DNA from: a virus
DNA length: 64,000 bases
Strand: one strand, 5' to 3'
IMG/VR virus record: IMGVR_UViG_3300020170_000001
Location: 1 to 64,000 of that record
This document shows, in pieces, positions 56,901 to 64,000 of this stretch (the first letter of the stretch is position 1; each line of letters starts with the position of its first letter). The notes beneath the pieces are model-generated. The model saw only the letters and a program-made list of their open reading frames with translations, searched no databases and was not told where the DNA came from. A program made the translations under genes and the position numbers.

Positions 56901-59423
56901 GAGCTCGTGGATGCGCTGCTGGGTGGTGGACAGGAAGTCCGACAGCGACTTTCGGCCCTGCTCGCTGGTGGCGAACTTGTCGAAGGATGTGGCAAGCGCT
57001 TCGATACCGCCAACAACGAAGGTGGTGAACGGCCGGGCGATCTCGATCAGGGAGCGGAAGGCATTGCCGAACTTCAGCGCTGCGTCGCCGAGCGCGCTGA
57101 AGATCTTCCCGGACTCTGTGCCCTGCTCGGAGAAGAACTTCTTCCACTCGGGATTGGTGAGCAGGTCCAGGGCGTTCTGGAGAAGTTTGCCAAGGGCGAC
57201 GCTGGCGGGCTCCATGAAGGAGCGCAGCTCGTCCAGGACGTCGGCGAACTTGCCGGTCTCGGTGGAGACGGGACCGAAGATGTTCTCCGACAGTGCGGTG
57301 CGCATGTCCTTGTAGGGGCCCCTGAGCAGGCCGATGATCGCCTCGGCGACCTTGCGGGTCATGGGCGGCAGCTGGGCAAGCTCGGCCTGTAGCTGGGCCG
57401 CGGCGGAGCCGCCAGCGAGTTTCACCTGGGCGGCCTGGCTGACCGCGATGATCGACTTCTGCCACTGGACGTAGGACTGCGCGACGTTCAGCGTGGCGTC
57501 CTGGACCGCCCGTTCGGCCGCCACGACCTCGTCAGCGCCCTCGACGCCCTTCTTGAAGGCCAGCGAAGAATCCTGCAACAGCCGCTGGCCGGCGACCTTC
57601 TGATCACGCTGGTCGAACAGCGCCCCCTGCACCCGGTTACGGGCGATGGCCCGGTCCAGGACGCTGGCCGTGGGGTCGGCCAGGGCACGCCGGTAGTCCT
57701 GTTCGGAGCTGAGCACCCCGAGGGTGGCGCTCTCCTCGTCGTACTTGAGCTTCTGCAGCTGGAGCCGGTAGTCCTGGATGGTGCGGGCGGCTTGCCGGCG
57801 AGCCTGGTTCAGGTTCTGCTGGGAGCGGGGAACGTCCTGCACGGCGCGCTGGTAGGCCAGCTGGGCGGCCTTCTCGCTCAGCAGCGCTTCGGTGTAGCTC
57901 AGCGATGCCGAGCGGGCTGCCTGGGTGGTCTTGATGGCTTCGGCTTGGGCCGCGGAGAAGGCGCTGAAGACGTTGCTCAGCGGCTTCATGACGATGGCCA
58001 GCGCGCCGAAGCCGGCGACGGCTGCGCCGATGATGCCGGGCAGGGCGGCGAACGTGCCGATGAGGGCGACGAAGTTGCTGGCCAGGCCGAGTGCTGCGGC
58101 CCCGACGGCACCGAGAATGGCCGCAAGCGGCCCGAGCGCGACGATGACGGCAGCGATGAGGGTCTGCCAGGACAGGAAGTGTCGGCTGAGGTTCTGGACG
58201 CCGTTGCGCATGGCGTCGGCCATCGACAGGAAGTTGCTGACGATGTCGCCGCCGAGCCCGCCACTGCCGCTGCGCCGTGGCCGGTTGAGGTCCTCGAAGA
58301 AGGCCTTGAACCGGCCGGAAAGCGAGACCACGGCCTTTTCCGAGTCGGCGGCTTCCCGCCGGAATTTGCCGAAGAACGCAGACACGACCCGTTCCGCGCG
58401 GGAGGCGGTCTTGCCGACCTCATCGAGGCCGGCGCTGGGGCTGTCCCCGGGCCGGCGGGAGGTTCCACGGAAGAACGACACGGCGGAGGTGGTCGGGATC
58501 CGGGATGCTCCGATGAGCAGGTCGGTGCCGATGCGGCTGGCTGAGCCGATGACGCCGCGCCGATTGCGTCGGGCTTCGGCCGCTGCTGCTCTGGCGGCGC
58601 GCTCCTCTTGGCGTATTTGCGCCGCTGCCTGTTGCTCTTCGGCTTTAGCGCGACGGGCATCCTCGGAGATGGCCTGGATGTGGGCCTTCGAGATGATGTC
58701 TTCGGGACCGTTGACCTGCCTGAAATGAGCAGTCGTTCCCGCCTTTACTGCTCGCGCATCGGCGGCGGCCTGTGCCTTCGCGTCGCGCTCTGCAGCTTTG
58801 ACCGCGCGGGCCTCAGCGGCAGCGGCAATTTTTGCCTGCTGGTCGGCGACGTCCTTATCAAGCCGCAATTGCTTTGCCGCCCGGACACCTTTATCCGCGG
58901 CGGCTTTCGCTTCCTGAGCAGCGGCTCGTTCGCTGGCCCTCGCCTGCTGGTCGGCACGCTTCTGCGTGGCCCGTGCTTCCTGTTCCGCGGCACGGGAGCG
59001 GCGCTCTTGAACCTCGGCCGCACGCTGCTCGATGACGCTGGTCTGAGCGGCTGTCTTGGCGGCCTCGCTTTGGAGCTTGGCAGCGGTTGCCTCGGCGACC
59101 GTGCGCGCGTTGACGGCCTTGGTCTCGTCCTTAACCGCGGCGGTACGGCTCTTCTGCTCCTCCGCTGCGGCTCGGCCGCCGGCCTGTCCGGCCCGTTGCG
59201 CGGCCTCGTGCGTCTTGCGGTTCTCGTCGAGCGCCTTGTTCTGCTCGCGGAGGGCGTTGCTGACCTTCTCGGCGTCTTTTGAACGTTCCTTGTTGGACTG
59301 CTTCTCGGCGTCCTGGAGGGCCCGTAGCTTCGCCCGGGCGGCGGCCATCTCCTCGGCAAGACCGGCCTGGTCGACGACGATGCGGAGAATGACGTGGCGT
59401 ACGACATCGTTGAGATCCGGCAT
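53973..59423 (-). CDS. Tape measure protein, 1,816 aa
   Basis: The length is the signature; such proteins set tail length, here predicting a tail of roughly 270 nm. An Ala/Arg/Glu-rich coiled coil fills about residues 10-280, hydrophobic helices lie in the middle (LASNFVALIGTFAALPGIIG), and the C-terminal third repeats FFTKTLP-type motifs eight times, alternating with GRLARFFLVDLP. It follows the frameshifted chaperone gene in the standard siphovirus order. Confidence 0.95.
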   Translation of the reverse strand: MPDLNDVVRHVILRIVVDQAGLAEEMAAARAKLRALQDAEKQSNKERSKDAEKVSNALREQNKALDENRKTHEAAQRAGQAGGRAAAEEQKSRTAAVKDETKAVNARTVAEATAAKLQSEAAKTAAQTSVIEQRAAEVQERRSRAAEQEARATQKRADQQARASERAAAQEAKAAADKGVRAAKQLRLDKDVADQQAKIAAAAEARAVKAAERDAKAQAAADARAVKAGTTAHFRQVNGPEDIISKAHIQAISEDARRAKAEEQQAAAQIRQEERAARAAAAEARRNRRGVIGSASRIGTDLLIGASRIPTTSAVSFFRGTSRRPGDSPSAGLDEVGKTASRAERVVSAFFGKFRREAADSEKAVVSLSGRFKAFFEDLNRPRRSGSGGLGGDIVSNFLSMADAMRNGVQNLSRHFLSWQTLIAAVIVALGPLAAILGAVGAAALGLASNFVALIGTFAALPGIIGAAVAGFGALAIVMKPLSNVFSAFSAAQAEAIKTTQAARSASLSYTEALLSEKAAQLAYQRAVQDVPRSQQNLNQARRQAARTIQDYRLQLQKLKYDEESATLGVLSSEQDYRRALADPTASVLDRAIARNRVQGALFDQRDQKVAGQRLLQDSSLAFKKGVEGADEVVAAERAVQDATLNVAQSYVQWQKSIIAVSQAAQVKLAGGSAAAQLQAELAQLPPMTRKVAEAIIGLLRGPYKDMRTALSENIFGPVSTETGKFADVLDELRSFMEPASVALGKLLQNALDLLTNPEWKKFFSEQGTESGKIFSALGDAALKFGNAFRSLIEIARPFTTFVVGGIEALATSFDKFATSEQGRKSLSDFLSTTQQRIHELWPVVKNFAAGLVGFFQALNPDPKRAGQEDFTTWFNKGLLNISETFRKLGEQARDPNSGFQKWLTNVKPLLKEVVGFLSAAGRFFGRLFSDPSNMKEAEALLKNISTKWLPGLATIFDNLSKSGAISKLADGIGSIVRAVASFAQSGGFQGLGAIGTVFKTIAGGISDVVGAIDWLSEHVKGFHTAFKALSIAFGLVFGAALVASLTRIDTLIFRILKGLGVVDKLKNALPGGASGKAAGVVNALTGGDSNTAVVTVLRRMEAYLRQIAINTGGAGSLGNDLPDGEDEGKGGKHRAKDKLASAEKDAASAAEKDVAGTASRSRFGRLRRLIPWRRGVAASVAEGAAESAVESAATGTGKPSVLRRVLSKLWPSGDEGSVGLPERPVKTATVAVGRRAATTTAAGVAETAAEAGGKSLLARGGSAFLRGARGGIVSAVLGTAAQLGGDYLINRTVKNADDRASLSRGLGAVATGAGIGATIGSVIPGLGTAVGGVVGGAIAGVYSLARDKNLRHFVGSKISSGFHGVENFLAGGDRDKPDSGVAKAGLVAGPVGLLAAAVAKTDIGKSILSSVKSAAGGVGDFFTKTVPGFARHMASSIGDFFTKTLPSLPGKAFDFFFRLLGRVARFFVVDLPKAVGNFFTKTLPHFAGVAFDFVFRTIGRLARFFLVDLPRTISIFFTQTIPHNAAAAWSWIVRTLWNPFVAFVRGIPGFFTKTIPHWFETGWHWFQQHIVSPLHRFIFESVPKFFTDTIPKWFAAAPHWFKTHVIDPITNFFTQTLPNFFTKTLPNAIASLPGMLYNHIVKPITGFFQGLKAHIHISDLFTGAKDLWNWAKGLFDRASADTQEGYQGKMSGGLVTGIYQGIEDTARVMATPEEFVVRRSKVVQPYGKQFLSDYNEGRIDPAIFYRGLSAATAPPVMSIVPPNVSALTGAVPTIVNHTVNHAPLMGDVTIHNPVREAAEFSLRRQVQIANIRHRR

Positions 59424-59450
59424 GTGGTACGCCCCGCCTTCCGTCCTTGC

Positions 59451-60367
59451 TTAGCGGCCCGCCCACCGGGCTGGGCTGCCGAAGGTCGACATGAACTGCT
59501 CGTAGCTGCCGACCCGTGGTTCGGTGCTGCTTGCCTTTGTCGCGGCGGTCTCGTCCTCGTCGCTGGCTGGCTCGCCGATGGATTTGGCCCATTCCAGGAG
59601 CGGATTCACGTCACCGGCCTTTTCCATGGGAACGGTGGCTGCGATGACGGTGGCCAGGGTTCGGGTTTGCCAGATCAGCCAATGCTGACGCTCCCAGCGT
59701 GCATAGTGCTGTCGTCTTCCGATAGCAGCGACGCATTGGCGGATACGACCGAGGTAGAGGTCCCCGATTTCCGGGTCCGTCCACCCGTATTCCGACGCGA
59801 TGAGGTCGAATGCCCGGGAGACCCCGCCGAGGATGTCGAGTTCGACCCCGTCGGGTTCGGGGATGTCGACGAGTCGATCTGCCCGGTCTTCTCGGCCAGC
59901 TTGAAGAGGCTGGCCAGACGTTTTCCCAGGGCTTGAATGTCCGCGCTTTCGCGTTTCACGACGGCTTCAATGATCGTGATGAGATCGTCGAGGTCGGGGT
60001 TTTCCAGTTCAGCGTCCAGGCCCTCCCACAGGATGGCGTTGCGCTCGGCGTCCTGCTTGTTCAGTGCCCGACGCTCGATCAACCCGACGGGGTAACACAG
60101 CGACCGGATGAACTCGATCGTCTCGTCCTCGGCATCAGGGATGGCCAGAAGGGTGACCGACAGCAGCCGTCCCATGAATTCGTCGGTGTCCAGGCCGTCG
60201 AGATCGAGGAGTCCCGAGTCGCGCATTCCCGGAAGCGCGCCGTGGGTAACGATCCGAAGCAGTTTGAAGAACTGCCGGGCACGCAACGACTCAAGCTGGA
60301 CCCTCAGCCCGGACCGAAGCGTCACGGTCTCAGGAGTCGGATCCAGCTTGTCGAGTTCATCCGCCAT
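59451..60367 (-). CDS. Tail assembly chaperone, -1 frameshift product
   Basis: The gene starts at ATG 60365-60367 (MADELDKLDPTPETVTLRSG). Without frameshifting it stops at 59675 (230 aa, low-complexity Ser/Thr end). At GGGAAAA (59927-59921) in CTG-GGA-AAA context, a -1 slip continues as TSGQPLQAGREDRADRLVDI ... ASEYGWTDPEIGDLYLGRIR and stops at 59451-59453. This is the G/GT arrangement conserved before tape measure genes. Both products should chaperone tail assembly on the tape measure. Confidence 0.85.
59921..59927 (-). other. Slippery heptamer for -1 frameshifting
   Basis: Minus-strand GGGAAAA fits X-XXY-YYZ in the zero frame (CTG GGA AAA). It lies in the overlap where the -1 frame is open, inside the tail assembly chaperone gene. 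Confidence 0.8.
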
Positions 60368-60411
60368 TATGGCCTCCAGGGCTCCTAGCGATATTTATGA
60401 GAAAGGGCAGA

Positions 60412-60972
60412 TCAGACCGCGGGGCGGTTGATCAGACGACCAATGGCCCGGCGGCCCAGCGCAGTGCCGGTCTCGTCCTTGTCGCTCATCACGGCGCGGC
60501 CGGTGTAGTTGAGCAGCAGACCGGACTTGTAGGCCGGTCCGTCGAACGAGAACGGGCCGAACTGGACCTTGTAGAGGACGAAGTCGAGTGTGCGGATCGC
60601 GCCGTCTTTGTCCTTCGAGGGAACCCGAACGAGCATCGGCCGGACCGGCTGGTTCAGCGACGTTTCCTCCCACAGCGGCAGGGAGTAGTAGTCGTTGACG
60701 CCCGATCCGGAACTGGTGATCGACGAGCCGGCGAGCAGCGCGATCGTGTCGAACGGGATATAGCCCGACTGAATGGTCACGGTCGCGTAGTTGAACCAGA
60801 ACCAGGACGACAGAACGGCGTCGTCGCCGGTGTTGTCGTAGTTACCCGTGTCCACCGCGATCGTGCCGGTGCGCACGCCGTAGATGTCTCCGGCGGCCTC
60901 TTCCGCGCCGGTGGTGCCGTTGAGGATCGCGGCGTGGGTAAGAGAAAAGCCTTCAACAGTCGTGCTAGTCAC
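60412..60972 (-). CDS. Major tail protein, 186 aa
   Basis: The tail tube subunit is inferred from position (before the chaperone and tape measure genes), size and beta-rich sequence (GVRTGTIAVDTGNYDNTGDD, YATVTIQSGYIPFDTIALLA, FVLYKVQFGPFSFDGPAYKS). GTG 60970-60972 with AAAGGG about 10 nt upstream. Confidence 0.75.
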   Translation of the reverse strand: MTSTTVEGFSLTHAAILNGTTGAEEAAGDIYGVRTGTIAVDTGNYDNTGDDAVLSSWFWFNYATVTIQSGYIPFDTIALLAGSSITSSGSGVNDYYSLPLWEETSLNQPVRPMLVRVPSKDKDGAIRTLDFVLYKVQFGPFSFDGPAYKSGLLLNYTGRAVMSDKDETGTALGRRAIGRLINRPAV

Positions 60973-61026
60973 GCTGACACACCCTTTTCACGGCGCGGAC
61001 GGGTCAACGTGTCTAATCGGACGGAC

Positions 61027-61275
61027 TTACGCGAAGGCGGTGCCACACTCCCACTCGTCTTCAACGATCGTCTGGACCAAATCGCCGACGAAGTTGAAAC
61101 GGTGATACACGCGAACGCGCTGCTGGCGGCCCCTGCTCATGCGCTTCGCACAATCACTACAGGTGAACTCGATGCTGTTCGACGTCGGAATGTACTTTCC
61201 GAATTCTTCGCCGAGCTTGAGCTTGGTGAACAATTTTTGCGGTCCGACCGGGCATCGAACTTCGACGGTGTTCAC
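61027..61275 (-). CDS. Small protein with Cys pair, 82 aa
   Basis: RCPVGPQKLFTKLKLGEEFG, then IEFTCSDCAKRMSRGRQQR, shows Cys ligands separated by a beta region, a Com-like or zinc-ribbon layout. The GTG overlaps the glycosyltransferase stop (GTGA). An odd gene inside the structural module. Function unknown. Confidence 0.55.
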   Translation of the reverse strand: MNTVEVRCPVGPQKLFTKLKLGEEFGKYIPTSNSIEFTCSDCAKRMSRGRQQRVRVYHRFNFVGDLVQTIVEDEWECGTAFA

Positions 61276-62396
61276 AACAGCATCAACTGCCGGGATTCCT
61301 GGACGCGGGCCTGAGCCACGCGGAACTTGTGCAGCACCCGTTCCCCGCTCTCGTTGAGCTCACCGACTCGTTCCATGAACCGCTCGATGGCCTTGGGCCA
61401 GGAACACATCTCGGGGATGAGCCGTGCCGCCGTGTCGGCTTTGCGGGCCGCCTCGTCGCGGCGCTGGTAGGCGTGCAGCATCAGTTGTTTGAGATGGTCC
61501 TTGCTGGCCTTGGCCCAGAAGCAGTTCGACAATGCCGGGCTCATCGGCACGAGCGTGTAATCCAGGGGGTAGCCGAGCGCGGGGCTGAGCCATTGGGCGT
61601 GCCCGCCCCAGTTGGTCGCGATGACCGTGCCGCCGGTGGACAGCATCTCTAGGGCGGGCAGGTTCTTGCCTTCTCCTTTGCTCGGTGCGATCAGCACGTG
61701 ATGGCCGTAGTAGAACTCCCGTAGAACGTCCTCGGACCACACCTCGTAGAAGATCCGTAGGCCGGGGGTGACGCCTTGCAGCTTGCTGTGCAGGCCGGGC
61801 GTGACGGTCTTGAGGTTCAGTTCGACGTCGAGCTCAGGGTGTTCCTCACGCAGCTCGCGGAAGGCGTCGATCGCGAGGAGCGGATCCTTGCGGGGGCCGA
61901 GCGCGCCAACCATGCAGAATTTGAAGGTCTTGGCGTTCCAGTCCCGCGATCGGGCAGGCCACTTCCGCGGCCAGTATCCGCCTTGGACGGTGGCGGCGTT
62001 GGTACGCACGTAGGGTGCGATCGCTCCGGTGGTCACCGCGTCGTAGCCGACGACCAGATCGAAGTCTGTGAGGCGCTTCCGCAGGCTGGATCGGCCGGGG
62101 CAGTTGTCGAGGCTCGACATTTCCCACATGCTCCAGGCGGCGGTGACGGTGCTGCTGCGGCGGGCTCCGTCGGAGATCCCGAGGTGCGGCGGGTCCCAGT
62201 GGTGGATGAGCAGGTCGAACGGCGGTTCGAGGCGTTTGGTGAACAGCTCGGCGATCTCGGCGGGCAGCGGCGTTTCGACGGCCTCGGGGTCGAGGTAGAC
62301 ATCGGCCCCGGCCTGCCGGAACGCGAGCGCGATGCCGATACCGTCCTGTCCGTAACCCGAATGCGGGCTCAGCGGCGTCTTAATCAGGACCTTCAA
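61272..62396 (-). CDS. Glycosyltransferase, GT4-like, 374 aa
   Basis: A GT-B fold is indicated by the N-terminal GYGQDGIGIALAFRQAGADV segment, the donor-side GALGPRKDPLLAIDAFREL, and PSKGEGKNLPALEMLSTGGT, the E-x7-E type nucleotide-sugar motif region. It may glycosylate virion proteins, DNA or host wall polymers. TTG 62394-62396 has GAGGG upstream. It sits among head-tail joining and tail genes, which is unusual. Confidence 0.8.
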   Translation of the reverse strand: MKVLIKTPLSPHSGYGQDGIGIALAFRQAGADVYLDPEAVETPLPAEIAELFTKRLEPPFDLLIHHWDPPHLGISDGARRSSTVTAAWSMWEMSSLDNCPGRSSLRKRLTDFDLVVGYDAVTTGAIAPYVRTNAATVQGGYWPRKWPARSRDWNAKTFKFCMVGALGPRKDPLLAIDAFRELREEHPELDVELNLKTVTPGLHSKLQGVTPGLRIFYEVWSEDVLREFYYGHHVLIAPSKGEGKNLPALEMLSTGGTVIATNWGGHAQWLSPALGYPLDYTLVPMSPALSNCFWAKASKDHLKQLMLHAYQRRDEAARKADTAARLIPEMCSWPKAIERFMERVGELNESGERVLHKFRVAQARVQESRQLMLL

Positions 62397-62401
62397 CGAG
62401 A

Positions 62402-62899
62402 TCAGCCCTCAGTGATGGCGTAGATGACCTGGCAGCGGACGAGCCCGTCGCCATCCGGGACGACGTAGATGATCGGCTCAGTCAGCCGGACGCTGGTGAT
62501 CACCCTGAGCTGACCGAACATGACCTCGGGCCCGGTCGTGCGGTGCAGGAAGGTGTCGAAGACCTTGTAGACGGCGAAGGCGCGACGCAGAACTTCGCCG
62601 GGGGCGGTGACATTGTTGTTGCCGTCACGGATCGGGTCCGCCCAGATGTTGAGGGTGAGTCGGGGGAACCGCAGCGTGTTGTGCAGGTTCGGGCCGGCCC
62701 AGCCGCCGTCGTTGGTGAGCACGGCGCAGGTAGCGCTCGAACCTTCCATCTTGGCCCAGGTGCGGTATTGGAAGACGCCGGGAGTGTTCGTGCCGCCGAT
62801 GACGAAGGAGGAGACGGCCGCTAGTACCTCGGGCTGGGCGAGGAGGTAGGTGGCCGCGCCGGAGACGATGTCGTCGGCGGTGACAGGGGGCAGGGTCAC
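62402..62899 (-). CDS. Putative tail terminator, 165 aa
   Basis: Position before the major tail protein (apart from the inserted genes), size and an alpha/beta pattern (YLLAQPEVLAAVSSFVIGGT, VLRRAFAVYKVFDTFLHRTT) fit the tail terminator/completion proteins. GTGA overlap with the upstream gene. Confidence 0.6.
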   Translation of the reverse strand: MTLPPVTADDIVSGAATYLLAQPEVLAAVSSFVIGGTNTPGVFQYRTWAKMEGSSATCAVLTNDGGWAGPNLHNTLRFPRLTLNIWADPIRDGNNNVTAPGEVLRRAFAVYKVFDTFLHRTTGPEVMFGQLRVITSVRLTEPIIYVVPDGDGLVRCQVIYAITEG

Positions 62900-63321
62900 A
62901 GCGCACCGGCTTCGGGGTGCGGGGTGCGCCGGCCGCGGCTGATGAAGGAGGTGGCCGGGCCGAGCAGGTCTTCGTCGATGTGGTCGAGGTGGCGAAGGTA
63001 GTCGTGCGAGGGCGGACCGCCGTGTTTCGGGCTGGTGCCGAACAGCTCGGACGCCGCATAGCGGACCGGGTTGTTCACTCCCGCGGAGTCGCCGCCGACC
63101 TTGATCTCACCCTCCCAGCGACCAGGCGTGGAATCGAGCACTTCGACTCGGCTTGACGAGAGCAGGGATCCGGTCTCGATGTGAATGTCGGAGACGACTC
63201 GCTGGAATCCTTGCAGCAGGATGCGGGCGAAGTTGGTGAAGTCGTACCCGGTGAACCCTTCTTCGAGTCGACGCAATTCCATATCGGCGCATCGGATGTC
63301 CCACTCGTATTTCTCCGTCAT
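62896..63321 (-). CDS. HK97 gp10-like head-tail protein, 141 aa
   Basis: The segment DFTNFARILLQGFQRVVSDI, then HIETGSLLSSSRVEV and PVRYAASELFGT, resembles HK97 gp10-type proteins of the neck. ATG 63319-63321 overlaps the upstream stop (ATGA). Confidence 0.65.
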   Translation of the reverse strand: MTEKYEWDIRCADMELRRLEEGFTGYDFTNFARILLQGFQRVVSDIHIETGSLLSSSRVEVLDSTPGRWEGEIKVGGDSAGVNNPVRYAASELFGTSPKHGGPPSHDYLRHLDHIDEDLLGPATSFISRGRRTPHPEAGAL

Positions 63322-63740
63322 GGTAGATCCACGGGGTCGAGCAGATTCGGCTGGAAGTTCTGCGCTACTTCGATGATCTGTACTTCCATGTGGTGAGCGA
63401 GAGAGAACCCGGCGGCGGGGTCCGGCATGGCCCGGATCTCGAAGGTGCCTTGGATCGGGCCGGAGATACACCGGAACCGGTCTCCGGAGACGATCTCGTC
63501 AGTGGGGTCGAAGAACATCACGCCAACCCGGTCGGGAGCCCGGCCGGCAACCACGGGCATCGGCTGGTCTTTGCCGGGTCGCTGATATTGCAAGTCAATG
63601 CGGCACAGCATCTCGCCCGGCACGCCAAGATACGGGTCGACAATGGTGTTGAGCTTCTGCCAGGTCTGCTGCGGAATGCCGTTGGTCATGTCGAGCTGGA
63701 GCCGCAGGACGTCAACGCGGGTGTGGTAGAGCCATCGCAC
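63318..63740 (-). CDS. Head-tail stopper/connector-like protein, 140 aa
   Basis: GTG 63738-63740 follows AAAGGAGCACC. The product (VRWLYHTRVDVLRLQLDMTN, GVMFFDPTDEIVSGDRFRCI, HHMEVQIIEVAQNF) is a small beta barrel like the stopper proteins that follow the adaptor gene. Assignment by order and fold impression. Confidence 0.55.
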   Translation of the reverse strand: MRWLYHTRVDVLRLQLDMTNGIPQQTWQKLNTIVDPYLGVPGEMLCRIDLQYQRPGKDQPMPVVAGRAPDRVGVMFFDPTDEIVSGDRFRCISGPIQGTFEIRAMPDPAAGFSLAHHMEVQIIEVAQNFQPNLLDPVDLP

Positions 63741-63754
63741 GGCCGGTGCTCCTT

Positions 63755-64000
63755 TCAGGAGATTCGCACGTACGGAATTCCGCCGTTGACGTCGTCGACC
63801 TCGGCTGCGTTGCGAACGACCCAGTGACCGTCCGGCGCGCGGCGTAGCCCGTCGGGAAGGACTTGGACGGAGCCGCTGCCCACGATGGATGCGGCCGGCA
63901 TGGCGAGTTGCTCGACGGCGATGTCCCACCAGAACAGCCCGGTGCCGAGGTCGCCGGCCAGCTTGAGCCCGGCGATGGAGGTCCTGGCGGCGTTGAGCCC
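63755..64000 (-). CDS. Virion gene cut by the window edge, last 81 codons
   Basis: The frame is open to the right edge and ends at TGA 63755-63757 with GLKLAGDLGTGLFWWDIAVE and QVLPDGLRRAPDGHWVVRN. From its position it should be a head or head-tail gene. The start lies beyond 64000. Confidence 0.6.
   Translation of the reverse strand, partial: GLNAARTSIAGLKLAGDLGTGLFWWDIAVEQLAMPAASIVGSGSVQVLPDGLRRAPDGHWVVRNAAEVDDVNGGIPYVRIS

Noticed and set aside
55125-57392. 755-codon plus-strand open frame over the tape measure gene
   Set aside because: Low-complexity Gly/Asp/Glu shadow of the tape measure coding strand.
1-64000. CRISPR array, insertion sequence or integrase
   Set aside because: No regularly spaced repeats, transposase or tyrosine/serine recombinase motifs were seen.

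Overview
The window is part of the genome of a long-tailed, siphovirus-type double-stranded DNA phage of a high-GC actinobacterium. Evidence: a complete tail module with a 1,816-residue tape measure protein and a frameshifted tail assembly chaperone gene, a phage replication module, dense small overlapping genes, GTG and TTG starts, and host-type regulators typical of Actinobacteria (Lsr2-like, BldC-like, a WhiG/FliA-like sigma factor). Most genes are on the minus strand and overlap by ATGA, GTGA or TAATG. The right edge cuts a head-tail gene, so capsid, portal and terminase genes presumably lie beyond 64000.

Layout from left to right. 1-8,770 is an accessory region of small unknown genes, many preceded by one conserved leader on the minus strand. 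It holds strong terminators, a duplicated cassette carrying two different plus-strand genes (7,707-8,785) and an AT-rich gene inserted between two copies of a gene start. 8,771-14,810 holds a DUF932 protein, a RecA-type recombinase, a RuvC-type resolvase, a ParB-like plus-strand gene, an endolysin-like gene and a small DNA-binding regulator. 14,797-15,500 carries a tRNA locus in which two tRNAs appear circularly permuted. 15,497-22,319 holds a conserved actinobacterial protein, a probable ssDNA-binding protein, regulators and a family A DNA polymerase, with repeated operator-like units upstream. 22,493-31,142 is a second accessory region. It includes a tRNA with an enlarged anticodon loop between two strong hairpins, an overlapping operon of tiny genes, and a plus-strand regulator of host type.

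31,289-46,378 is the second replication and regulation block: clamp-loader delta- and delta-prime-like proteins, two sigma-like factors, a metallophosphoesterase, Lsr2-like, primase zinc domain, BldC-like, DnaB-like helicase, dCTP deaminase, HNH nuclease and SNF2-type helicase. 46,378-64,000 is lysis and tail: putative holin, tail fibre and minor tail genes, tape measure, frameshifted chaperone gene, major tail protein, a glycosyltransferase and head-tail connector genes.

The most unusual signal is that all three tRNA-like loci are interrupted at the anticodon loop. Two have the 3' half upstream of the 5' half, with complementary flanks. The third has an 18-20 nt anticodon loop. This suggests an RNA cutting and joining step, or a defence against anticodon nucleases. 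No RNA ligase is recognisable in the window.
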